From Anthostomella pinea (Eukaryota > Ascomycota > Sordariomycetes > Xylariales > Xylariaceae), in the NCBI GenBank assembly GCA_963556695.1, contig CAUWAG010000008.1, positions 62,001 through 126,000 on the forward strand: 64,000 nt of DNA, written 5' to 3'. Position 1 is the stretch's first letter. Every line of letters starts with the position of its first letter. Positions 21,490 to 31,939 of this stretch are shown piece by piece. The notes under the pieces are model-generated. The model had not been told where the DNA came from. It searched no databases and worked only from the letters and a program-made list of their open reading frames with translations. Position numbers and translations under genes: made by a program.

Positions 21490-23820
21490 CTAGTAAGCCA
21501 CCTGCGAGTTGAGACCATCAAGCTCGCGGGCAAAGTTCCTGTGTTGCGAGACTTGGAACCAAAACTTCTCCAGCAGGCCAGCACCCTCCTTTGCAATCGT
21601 CACCGTCTCGCTCAAGCTCTGCGGCGAAACCTTCGCCATGGTCACCACACCGTAAGACTCAACGGCCTTGTCATCGGTCGACACATTGATGCCGGGCAGG
21701 GCAAATGCCATCTTGAACAGCTCGACGGCCTCGCCAGTTCCGCCAATGGCCTTCAGGTGGCCAAAGGCTTCCCGAACCCAGTGAACCGCACGACCACTCT
21801 TGGACAGGGTCTTGATAGACTCGGCGCCACCAGGGACGAAGATGGCATCGAACATGGTCGAACGCATGCCCTCGAGGTGGTGGTCGGGCTGTACACCATT
21901 GCCAGGCTTCTTCTCTACTCCAGTAGGGTAGATCTCGGACCGCCGAGGAGCAATCGTGAACGGCAATGCGCTAGATGCCTTGAGCGCCGTCGTCACAGCG
22001 TCGTAGACAGTCTTATCGAATCCATCAGCCACGATGACAGCAATTCTTCGGCTAGCGATGGTAGGCTTCTCAGGCGGGTACTCGGTCTGACTGAGTCCGC
22101 TCGCTGTCTTGCCATGGTTCGCTCTGGTCTGCTTCTCTGGAATTGGGCCTCCAACCATCTCGGCTACAGTCTGGGCAAGCTCGATATCAATCTCAGCAAG
22201 TCGTTCCGACATGCGCTCGTAAACGATGGGATCCTCACAATGGTCCAATTCGAACGCAAAGGCAGCGGCCATGTGGTTCTTCTCCGGAGGGGACATGCTG
22301 TTGTAGAACAACTGAGCCTGGTTGTAATGTTCCCTGAACTTGGCACTCTTGGTCCTGACCTTGACTCCAGCAACCGGGACCGGAGGCTCGGGGTACGCGC
22401 CTTCCTCCTTCTTCGCTGGCGGGCGTGCCTCGAAGCGGTTGGGCCAGTAGTTGACTGTGCCCTTGGTGATGGTGTGACGGCCCTGACCATCGCGGTTGAA
22501 GTTCATCATGGGGCAGACGGGCTTGTTGATGGGGAGCTCCTCCCAGTTGATACCCAGACGGGAGAGCTGCGTATCTTGGTAGCTGAAGCTACGACCTTGC
22601 AACAGTGGGTCATCCGAGTGGCCAATGCCAGGAATCATGTGCGAAGTGCAGAAGGCAACTTGCTCAGTTTGGGGGAAGTACTCGTCAACGTTCTTGTTGA
22701 GCTCCAGCTCGCCGATGTAGCGGACAGGAATAATGTCCTCGGGCCAAACCTTGGTCGCATCGAGTACATCGAAGTCGAATTGGTCCTCCTCACCCTCAGG
22801 GATGGTCTGGATACCGAACTTCCATTTCGGGTAGGCGCCGTTCTCGATGGCTTCGTACAGGTCTTTGCGGTGGAAGTCGGGGTCCTGGCCAGCCAGCTTC
22901 AAAGCCTCATCCCAAACGAAAGAGTGAACTCCGAGTGTGGGGGTCCAGTGGAACTTGACGAAGTGGCGCTTGCCCTCCTTGTTGACGAGGGTGAAGGTGT
23001 TGACACCAAACCCTTGCATCATTCGGTATGAGCGAGGGATGGCGCGGTCAGACATAGCCCACATGTACATGTGTGTCGCCTCGGTATGCAAGTACACGAA
23101 GTCCCAGAAGTTGTTGTGCGCCGTCTGAGCCTGGGGCACTTCGTTGTGCGGCTCGGGCTTGACGGCGTGAATAATGTCGGGAAACTTGATGGCGTCCTGA
23201 ATGAAAAACACGGGAATGTTGTTTCCCACAATATCCCAGTTTCCCTCCTGAGTGTAAAACTTGACGGCAAAGCCACGAACGTCGCGGACGGTATCGGCAC
23301 TTCCTCGCGACCCTTGCACGGTGGAGAATCGAACGAAGATGGGTGTCTCGCGGGAAGTGTCGGTAAGTACGGGTGCCATAGTCACATCCTCGGCGCTCTC
23401 GTACAACTTGAAGTTTCCGAAGGCGCCAGCGCCACGAGCGTGGACAACACGCTCGGGTATCCGTTCATGGTCAAAACGGTGGATCTAGAGGGGCGACGTG
23501 GTTAGATTCGTCTTTCTTCCAACAACAGGTGGAAGACAAACCTTCTCTCTCGCAGCACTGTCTTCAAGCAGACTGGGGCCAATCTTGTCCCCGGTCGAGA
23601 TACTCAGCCAGTCATCGGTGTTGGCCTGCTTAACGCCCCAATCGGTGGTGATGCGGTCGTCCGGAGTGACGTTCTGGCTGACCTGGTCGAGCTGAGCGAG
23701 CTTGCGTCCCTTTTCACCGCCTGTGGCCATGTCTTTGATTTTGTTCAAGGCCCCGGGAACAATGCTGGATGAGATTGGTGCTTTCGCAGATTCGCGGTTG
23801 TCCATTTTGTTTCCTTCCAC
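21490..23820 (-). CDS. Large-subunit (clade 2) monofunctional catalase
   Basis: Two exons, starting at ATG 23805 (or 23820) to 23542, then 23484-21490, joined by the intron 23485-23541 (GTTTGT...CTCTAG). The product is about 752 residues, the length of HPII-type catalases. The active-site block FDHERIPERVVHARG holds the catalytic His (about residue 103). NNIPVFFIQDAIKFPD carries the distal Asn region, and GRSFSYQDTQLSRLG holds the proximal haem-ligand Tyr. The last 160 residues form the flavodoxin/DJ-1-like domain (RRIAVIVADGFD, DAIFVPGGAES) typical of large-subunit enzymes. It decomposes hydrogen peroxide. No signal peptide or C-terminal SKL, so it is likely cytosolic. Confidence 0.97.
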
Positions 23821-25761
23821 GGCTCGAGTGAGGATAGCTATGTACGGTAGGATGTGTGTTCGGTTGACAGCAGGTCAAGAGGTGAACTGACAAGGTGACA
23901 CGGGAGAGGACTGGCAGGCTGGCTACACCTGGTTATATACGATCAGGATGATCCACTTCTTGCTGGCGGTCTTCGTCAAACAGGGGGGAACGTGTCGTTG
24001 ACGTCAATGTCAAGTCAGAGCAGCATAACTGGCTAGCTTGTGTGGAGCTGGAGGCACCCGTGGAGTCGTCGACGCTCGCAGCGTTGCACTATTTGATTCG
24101 AGTGGGACATGATTGGACAGCCATATACCTGGGCATTGCCAATGATTGCCTGGATTGCACGATCGAATTTCGACAGCATGATCGAAAAGTCCAATTCCTC
24201 GATGTTGTGCAGATGGGGAAGCTCGAGAGTGTTGATGTAATGCCGGAGCTTTGTGCCCGCTATTCACCCCGCCACCCCGCCACCCCTCCCAACTAAGGCC
24301 AACCAACGACCCCTCATGCCCAATAGAGCATATGTAGGACAGCGGTCCGGACCAATCATGGAGCTAGGACTCTACATGAAGTGCCAAGCACTGGGGAAAG
24401 CTCGGCATGTCTGCTCTACCCACTGCCGTCGGTGTAGGGTTGGTATCGCGGCACGCACTACCGGTACCAGGTAGGTAGCTCCATGTGCGGCAACCTCCGA
24501 CAACCTCTATGCAGGTGCCACCCATCAATTTCGAGAGTTGGCTCATCCTCGGTTCATCATGGCAACCTCATCATTTCCAACAAACCTGGCATTATCACCG
24601 AATGTATGCCTACGACATGGCATCTGCCGACAATCTTCTCACCACCTACGGGTTCATCGGAACAATCGGGAGAGTATTTTTACTCGAGGCCCCGGCTCTG
24701 CAAGGTGCAAGGCTATGGAATTATCTGAAGGGAGAACGCACAACGTTGAAACGATCGTGTCAGTATGAGGTTATGGTAAAAGGTAAACTAGCCCGACTTC
24801 CTGTCAGGTACGGCCCGGTACCTGACTACCTTACCTATCGCGCGTGGTGTCCGCGCCCTACGTAAACTAACAGACGTTGTGGCTTGCTGTCAAATCGGCA
24901 CATGCATGTGGAGGAGGTGCGGACTCGTTGCCGCTCTCCACAATCTGCCATCGCCTTGTGTTAGATCATGAGCCGGCCACTTGTTTGCCTCACTTTCATG
25001 TCCCAGATGTCATTGGCCGAGGTACCAAGGTAGACTGGCCGGTCTAGAACGGTGGCATCAGGTCAACCTAGCCCATTCTCCCCTCAGGGGGCCACTGTCT
25101 CCCAAGAAGAAGCTCTAGATCAAGGATCGTGGTCGAGAAAGGCAGGTGGAGTATACGTGTATTGGGTAGGTAATCCATGTCAGTCTTTCTGCTTGGCGGG
25201 TTCCAGCTCGGGGTGGTTGAAATTCACCCGCTCATGGAGTTTGTTGCCCGTTGGGTAGCTGTGAGGTGTGTCGCCGCTTCTCATGAGTCTTCCAGCTACA
25301 GACGTATCGGCCAGGTTCGTCGGATGCGGACCGATACTCATACCCGCCCAGACTATCAACGTCGCCAACCTTTACTTTTCGGGCACGAACGCGGTGTCAA
25401 GGAGACGAGTATCTAGCCTTTCGATGAGTGGTCGCCTTTCGTTCTCCCCATGCGGCACGTTGTGAGCGGTGTCTTCACATGTATCAGGACGGTTGCGACG
25501 TCGTGGTCAGCAACCGAGTGGAATTCCCAGCGAGCTCGGCCAGGCCAACGATAGATATTTCAAAGTGGTTATGCGTACAAGCTTTGATCTTATCAACGGG
25601 CGCGGTGATACTTAGGAAGAGATTTGACCTATGCTATGTTCCTACCTGAGATGGTTATCCCACTGACGCCTTCATGTTGAGGTGATGACTGTACGTTACC
25701 GTTACTGCATGACATGACCTTGGGGTCCAGATGAGATCTGCCATCCTACTCGTCTTCGACT
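23821..25761. other. Gene-poor intergenic region
   Basis: Presumed catalase promoter near 23830-24000, then about 1.7 kb with only short overlapping ORFs lacking domains, introns or initiation context. Confidence 0.5.
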
Positions 25762-25900
25762 GATTTGATTGATTGATTGATTTTATTTATCGTGGGTGCA
25801 GTCCCTCAACAGGGCAAATCACGCCTCCCAGAGCCATTGCATCGCAAGGTTGTAGAAGTGTCAGTCTAGATACATTCAGATCCGCGCACGAGCCCATCCT
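25762..25900 (-). repeat. LINE 3' end with (AATC)n tail, copy 2
   Basis: Minus strand: a frame reading MQWLWEA, an in-frame TGA, FALLRDCTHDK and stop, followed by AATCAATCAATCAA. It matches copy 1 at 10577-10715 through the block containing CACGCCTCCCAGAGCC and on to a shared TGGGCTCG...GCGG block. It is a 5'-truncated, mutated LINE end. Confidence 0.65.
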
Positions 25901-26900
25901 CGCTGTAGCGGTACCAACCTGGAGTGACCAGATGGTTTTAGTCAATACCCAAGCACGATTCCGTCAGAAAAACCTCCTGTCTAGTGATAAAACGACCCAG
26001 CGAACCTCAGTCCTCTGGTGTACACATCGTTCCAGTAGCCGTTCGGTATATGTCGCATTGGTGGGTGAAGTAGGTGTTTGTTATCTGCTGGCAAGGGAAA
26101 CCATAAGGGAAAAAACCTCGCAGGAGTGGGTATTGTGGAGACAAGCTGCTTGGCTATCGGGCTCTGCGATAATGGGGCCTCTCCACTGTCGTGTACTGGT
26201 TATCGACTCGCACAAGCCGGGTCAGAAGGGGGCCGTAACAGGATTCGAACATACTTGTTCTCGTCGCCCACCGCACAAACGAGAACACAACCAAGCGCAT
26301 TTGACCATTGCGCCATACGGCCCTTCGACTGATTTGCTGCCGAGACATAGACGCACGTTGCAGCTCGTCGGTGGTCAGCTGGCGTTCATCAAGCGCGGCG
26401 GCTACCATTCTTGGCGGCTCAGCCCTACCCCCGTATATTCCTTACCGAGTCAATGAACTAACAGGCCTGTCCCCCTCAGGTGGAGCTTTCTATTATTAGT
26501 ATATAAAGAAACACGTGCTGCTTCTGCCTTGCTGAAACCGAGGATTTGGGAGGGTGAGGGGTGGTGATGTGCCCCTGGATTGGTTTGAGGTCAGCCATTT
26601 CACCATAGCCATATCGAGCATGATGCGAGGCGTCACATTCCATGACCGTCAGCGACCTCTGCAATGATGTCAACAAGCCTTTGAATGAACATGAAAGAGC
26701 GTCACATCACTTCTGGAGAGAATTATCCTTCAAGGGACGATTCCGACTGTGTATGAAAGGGTACGAACTTGCTCTCTTGGACTAAACATTTCAGTCGCAG
26801 ACCATCACTCGCACACCACAGCACACTACCAACCAGACAGCTGCTTCTACACATTACTACCTTTTGAAACTAGACAGAGTTATTTCAATCATCAGAAATC
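25901..26900. other. Intergenic region around the tRNA-like sequence
   Basis: No protein gene supported. The stretch 26750-26900 (CACA/CAACC-rich leader) probably belongs to the broken gene starting at 26901. Confidence 0.45.
26231..26322 (-). tRNA. tRNA-like sequence, probably a tRNA pseudogene or tRNA-derived element
   Basis: Minus strand, 92 nt. The acceptor ends GGCCGTA and TACGGCC pair perfectly over 7 bp. A D-arm (GCGC, loop AATGGTCAAAT, GCGC) follows TG, giving an A box TGGCGCAATGG. The T-loop TTCGAAT within TGTTCGAATCC is close to the B-box consensus, but the T-stem has a mismatch. The middle does not fold as an anticodon arm: after the D-arm comes TTGGTTGT and then a strong 8-bp hairpin GTTCTCGT...ACGAGAAC. 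No isotype is assigned. Confidence 0.5.
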
Positions 26901-27703
26901 ATGTTCATCAAAAACCTCATCACAGCCGCGGTCTCGTTGCTCTTAGCGTAGAACGCGTTGGCAGCTCCGTATCTCGATTATCGCTCCGACTCCGAGTCGG
27001 ATGACGATAAGGTCGTGATAGGCTATAGAACCTGTATCAAGGCAAGCTATTTCTGTTGGAGCCCAAGCGTAGGCCGGTTCGGGGCATTTGATTTCGGGCT
27101 AACTCTTGGGCGCACAGTCCGAAGCGGAAAGCCTAGCAAAGGAGGTCAGAAGAAACACAGAGTTCGAAAATGAAGCCCAGCGCTCTCAGCTGGGCTTTGG
27201 CATTTACACGAGCCCAAGCCCGGGCGAGTACCTTACCAACATGCCCGGGCAAACCCTATCAAGCAACAGGTAAGTTACAACGGGCCCGCCGGGGGGACAC
27301 CTCTCTGCTACCATCCAAGCTAATGTATCTCTGCAGGTACTGCGTGTTCTACATGGACAAGGCGCTGTTCAAAGGCATCTACAGCGCATGGATCTCAGAG
27401 ACCTATGAGGGCAGTCAGCTCTGGGAGACGCCGGAAGCGACGATCGCGAAGTACGTGGCGGACGACTCGGGCGTGGACAAGGAGAACGCGCAGCAGACGC
27501 TCCGCCTGTCGCCCTTCAACAATAAACCCCTCGAAGTTGCAGATGCTGATCCCGACCTTCCTCGCCAACAACCACGGCGGCCTCATCACGGCGAAGTGCG
27601 CCGCGAAGGTGGACGACCTGCCAACTGAGGAGAAGGTAACTATGATGACTGGGACCACGTGAAGGGACACAAGACTGATCCTGATACTAAGAAGGACGAT
27701 TAA
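26901..27703 (+). pseudogene. Broken ADP-ribosyltransferase-like (heat-labile enterotoxin A-type) secreted protein gene
   Basis: The ATG at 26901 opens a hydrophobic signal-peptide-like stretch that is cut by an in-frame TAG at 26949-26951. The same frame then continues into a Ser/Asp-rich linker and a GYRT segment, the beginning of the mono-ADP-ribosyltransferase fold. Further segments, including GFGIYTSPSPGEYLTN near 27190-27240 and a Trp/Tyr-rich block at 27345-27470, resemble fungal proteins of the enterotoxin_a family. A canonical intron is visible at about 27270-27338 (GTAAGT...CTGCAG). Other frame changes occur near 27030-27110 and after 27600; the end is about 27703. The early stop makes this a probable pseudogene. 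Intact relatives are secreted and transfer ADP-ribose from NAD to host proteins. Confidence 0.7.
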
Positions 27704-28208
27704 TTTTTGACGTTCCATCTGCATTTTTTTGGTAGCAGTACGCCTGTACCTACGGTGTATTTGTGGTCATGGGGAGAAAATTGTGTGAAAAGGGTCGGGC
27801 GGGGGTGGGGTGTGCGCTTTTCTTTCGTCTGTATTCATAGGCTGGACTCTGCACCACCACACTCATTATCCAATTTCAATTTACCCAACATTAACCTTAC
27901 GCTTTTTAAATTGTCGACCACGTGATACAGAGATGGGGCCAGCATTTGCAGGTGGCGACTCCGCTGCGTTGACATATGCCCTAGAGGTCACATTGCTGAA
28001 GGATGCGGGAGAGCCTGGATTGTGATGACATTGGTGCCATTTTTCAATCTACTTGGCTGAGAAGCACGAAGTCTTACGATAATTTTCTCGAATCGAACCC
28101 TAATCGGTCCAGCAGTAATCCTTCTGTTCTCCATGACCGGAGAGCCCAAGGCGACGACTACATAGACCCCAACTACCTTTCCTTGGTGATCTTCTAACGA
28201 CTTCGCTG
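27704..28208. other. Intergenic stretch, nothing recognised
   Basis: Short ORFs only. It separates two decayed genes facing each other. Confidence 0.5.
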
Positions 28209-29876
28209 CTATCGTTTGAGAACTTTCACAGCAGCCTCCAGACTTTTGATCTGGTGGTTCAGCAGTTCTCTTCGGCGCTTGCCTTCCGCATGCTCGCCGG
28301 CGATCTCCTCGAGTCGTTCTGCCTCCAGGCCCATGACGAGCTCCGGGGTGAGAATTTTCAGCGGACTGTCATCGCACTCTAGGAGGAAGTGGAACACGAC
28401 TTGCTGGTAGATCGTATCCACGAAGCGCTTGCGGAAAACCTTGTAGTAGCTTGTGGTGATATCAAGGATATTCTCGCAGACCTTCTGGGTGTTGGATTTG
28501 TTTTCTGCGTAGTTTTCAACGTGGTCGAAGTCGATGTACGTGCCTTTCCCATCACGAAACTCCTTTCTGTGTTTCTTCAAGGCATCTCGAAGACTTCCAC
28601 TGCGTTTCTCCTGCAGAACCGAGCTGAAATAGTGGTTGAACGTCGTAGGTCGACCTCCTCGCTCTATCCGCAGGAGGAAACGAGCATGATCCATAGCTCT
28701 CCGATACGTTGGCGCCAGTAAGTCCAGGAGAAAGTTCCAAACCTGGTCTTGAACATGAGGCTCCGGGCATATCGAAGCGAGAAGCGTATAAATGTAGTGG
28801 TGTACCGTAGCAAATGCTTTGCTAGTGTGGGAGAGAACAAGTGGCTCCCACTTTTCCGTTTGGTCGACGAACATGGTAGCAAGGATCATTCCACCGAACT
28901 AAAGATAGAGGTGAGCATATGGAGACCAAGCTATACATGGATAAAAAATTGCTCGGCTACTTACGATTCCAATTTCCGGCCCACGGCTGGACTGGTAGGC
29001 ATGCTCGATACGATCCATCAATGGACCCTTCAAGGGCGTGGGGCACTTGTAGTCATCGGGTGAGATGATGTCGAGAAGTTCGGGGTACTGTGCAGTTTAC
29101 TCCTTCAACGTGGTGGGACTCTGGGCCGACGCATTGTTGCTGCTGCTGCTCAATATTGTCTCGCCTTCGTCGTCCCATGCGCTCTCAAAATATTGCCTGT
29201 GGCCTTTCCTCCAGAAGTCGTCAGAGAACCTCTCGTTGAGCTTGACTAACGCTGTGATCAGCTTCAAGCTGGGTTTGGTCTGGAAGAGTGGTTCGCCGAC
29301 ATAGTATCCATCCAGCGCGCACCGAGTGAACGCTTGGAATCGGGATGCGAGCTTCACAAGGTACAGACCCTGAGAAGAAGCGTCACCTCTAGGCGCACCC
29401 ATCGCTTCCAGTTCACTTCTGCCACTAGTGAGGCGGTTGCTAATCTCGGATCTGACGTGGGGCATCTCGCGTCTCGAGATATCCAAGAGTAGTTCGCGGA
29501 TCCGGGTCTTCAGAGCTGGAATACCGCAGCGGTCGGTCACTATTGACCAACACGGTGCCAAGAAGAAACATTTCTCTTCTTCATGACGCCCCACGATAGT
29601 GGAATGCATATCATCAGCGCTCCGATTCTTGACGACAAAGTATCCAAGCTTTAGCGGATGTGCATTCCCAAAGAGTAAGTCCACGACCGCTTTCCGTGGG
29701 CTTAGGGTTAGATCTGGATAGGTTGAAGTCCGCTTGACCACGCATGACGAAATCTGCCACCCACATACCACTGAAAAGAAAGGACTTTTCCAAGCCTGGG
29801 TTTTTACGCCAAGTACCGAGTTCAATTCCGAATCACGACTGGCAGTCCGGTATTCAAAACCATGATACGACTCCAC
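28209..29876 (-). pseudogene. Dynamin-like protein fragment: stalk and GED without GTPase domain
   Basis: Blocks 29876-28965 and 28898-28209 are joined by a good intron (GTAAGT...TTTAG, 28899-28964). From about 29720 the frame matches dynamin middle/stalk sequence (KAVVDLLFGNAHPLKLGYFVVKNR, WSIVTDRCGIPALKTRIRELL, SRFQAFTRCALDGYY, LNERFSDDFWRKGH). Downstream come CPTPLKGP, EKWEPLVLSHT and a GTPase-effector region ending at 28209. An in-frame TAA at 29097-29099 interrupts the stalk. Upstream of 29720 neither strand shows P-loop, switch or TKPD motifs, so the whole GTPase domain is missing. It is a 5'-truncated, stopped relic of a fungal dynamin/Mx-like gene. Confidence 0.85.
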
Positions 29877-30527
29877 AACGCGACATGACGAGTATACAAT
29901 CTATTCTCCTTGGCGGTGCTTCAGAAGTCCGGGGATTCTGGTAGATGCCGGGCTTCAATGGCCGCTAGCCAAAAGGAGCCGTCGTTGCCGGACAAATCGA
30001 GTCGTGGATGGGATGCCAAGCAGCTGGAGTTGTTTCTCCACCGCTTAGATTTCCGCCCAGACGCGGATCCTTTCCCCCTATTTACTATCCCAATCGTAGA
30101 GTCGTAGACCTAGGCTGCCAAGACGCATCTCCGAAGTTTCAACTTTGCGGTCGCGGATAGATGCGAGGATCGAAGTCCCTCAATCAGACGGCTCGCTCGT
30201 TGACAGGGGAGCCTGTCGAGGTCGTATGAGGTCGCATTCAGTATTCACGGACAGCAGATCAGTTCCTTGGCGTCTTCCACGACGATGCATGTTGACGGTA
30301 GTTAGGGGTCCTGTAAGAGACTTCATATATACCACGGCGACGTCCCCCATGAGTACAACGACTGGGAAACCAGCTTCAATTTCAGATTTCTTCTTTTGAC
30401 AACTTCATCATTTCTGTCACAAGCAGTGCTTAGGTGATCTCTTCTTCTCTCCCAAGCCGGCTTCACCCTCATCCTCCTATATCAGTACTCCCACCAACAC
30501 TCCACTACTCCACCACCCACACTCAGA
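29877..30527. other. Intergenic region upstream of the pectate lyase gene
   Basis: No ORF support. The last 130 bp are CT/CA-rich and probably form the promoter and 5' leader of the gene at 30528. Confidence 0.5.
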
Positions 30528-31619
30528 ATGCAATACGCACTCATCCTCGCCTCCACCCTGGGCTCCCTAGGCGTCTACGCCTCCCCAGCGCCAGCACCAG
30601 GGCCGATGGTCACCCCCGCACCGCAGCGCCTAGCCGCGCGCGCCGACCTCCCCGCCTCGTCCGGCAGCTCGGCGCTGGCGGACGTCTACACCGTCGCCGC
30701 GGGCGGCTCCTTCGACGGCGGCATGGTCATGTACGACCGGGGCGTCGACTGCACCGGCCAGGCCGAGGGCGGCGACTCCGATGCCGTGTTCCAGGTCGAG
30801 GAGGGCGGGTCGCTGTCGAATGTCATTATCGGACCGAACCAGATCGAGGGGGTGCATTGCCAGGGCGCTGTGAGTTTTTTGCTCTTCCCAGATATGATAT
30901 CTTGTCTTGCTCCTTGCGTAGTGCGTAGGGAGGGGAGGGGTGTCTGTTGCCCAGCTCAGTCGAACTGGAGCGGTGTGCCGCAGACCAGATCTCTCCCCCG
31001 CATAGGTATCATCGAACCATCAAGAGCAAAACAAAAACTAACTCCATACTCTCTCCGCGCAGTGCACCCTCACCAACGTCTGGTGGAGCGCCGTCTGCGA
31101 GGACGCCTTCACGGTCAAGAACCAGGACGCGGGCGACACGACCTACATCAACGGCGGCGGCGCGTTTGCCGCCGACGACAAGGTGGTGCAGCACAACGGC
31201 GCCGGCACCGTCAGCATCAGCGGCTTCGCCGTCGAGACCTTCGGCAAGCTGTACCGCAGCTGCGGCAACTGCGACTCCATGTACGAGCGCCACGTGATCA
31301 TGGACGACATCACCGCCTCGGGAGGCAGTGAGCTTGCTGGTGAGTTTTATTTACATGTTTCATCTATAAATCTATCTATCTGCCCCCCTTTGATTGGGTT
31401 GGAAGGGCACGACGTGATGGATGTGGTGCTGAATTACCTACAATTGCAGGCATTAACTCCAACTACGGCGACACTGCCACTTTCACTAACATTGTCGTAT
31501 CCGACGTTGGTGACATCTGCGTTGAGTACGAGGGGAACGACACGGGTGATGAGCCTACGAAGATCAGCTCGGGACCTTCTGACTACTGCCTGTACGACGA
31601 CAGCGACATCAGCACGTAA
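30528..31619 (+). CDS. Secreted pectate lyase, polysaccharide lyase family 3
   Basis: Three exons (30528-30869, 31063-31339, 31450-31619) with GTGAGT...GCGCAG and GTGAGT...TTGCAG introns encode 262 residues. The signal peptide [20 protein letters not shown] is followed by a Pro/Ala-rich linker, then the compact parallel beta-helix typical of PL3: [50 protein letters not shown], and [18 protein letters not shown]. It cleaves de-esterified homogalacturonan by calcium-dependent beta-elimination outside the cell. The start is fixed by the signal peptide and leader. Convergent with the sugar transporter ending at 31940. Confidence 0.95.
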
Positions 31620-31939
31620 GGTGCTTTTGGTTTGGCGAGAATCGGTTGCTACTCCGGCAGCAGGACGGCTGGGTTACGTGGAGCGTATTTAGTTCTTGCA
31701 AATATACTATTAACAAAATCTTTAATGGACTTTTGACTGCTGCTCATAACACTCTGTCGGAGATTCTTCCCCTCGAGACTGTTCCTACTAGTGAATGGGC
31801 AGGTAGAAGCTGCCCTTCCTAAAACTCATTTCTAAGGTATCATAACCAAGAGAGGCGTCAGTGGATGATAAGCCGACACAACGCTACCCGTAGTCAACAC
31901 CGCTCTATGAGCAGTTCCAGGTGCTTCTCCCAAAGGTAC
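31620..31939. other. Intergenic region between convergent genes
   Basis: About 320 bp containing the 3' ends of the pectate lyase and sugar-transporter transcripts; nothing else seen. Confidence 0.5.

Noticed and set aside
21421..23031. 536-codon plus-strand ORF opposite the catalase gene
   Set aside because: Exactly antisense to catalase exon 2; its composition reflects the complementary strand of a biased coding sequence, with no domain.
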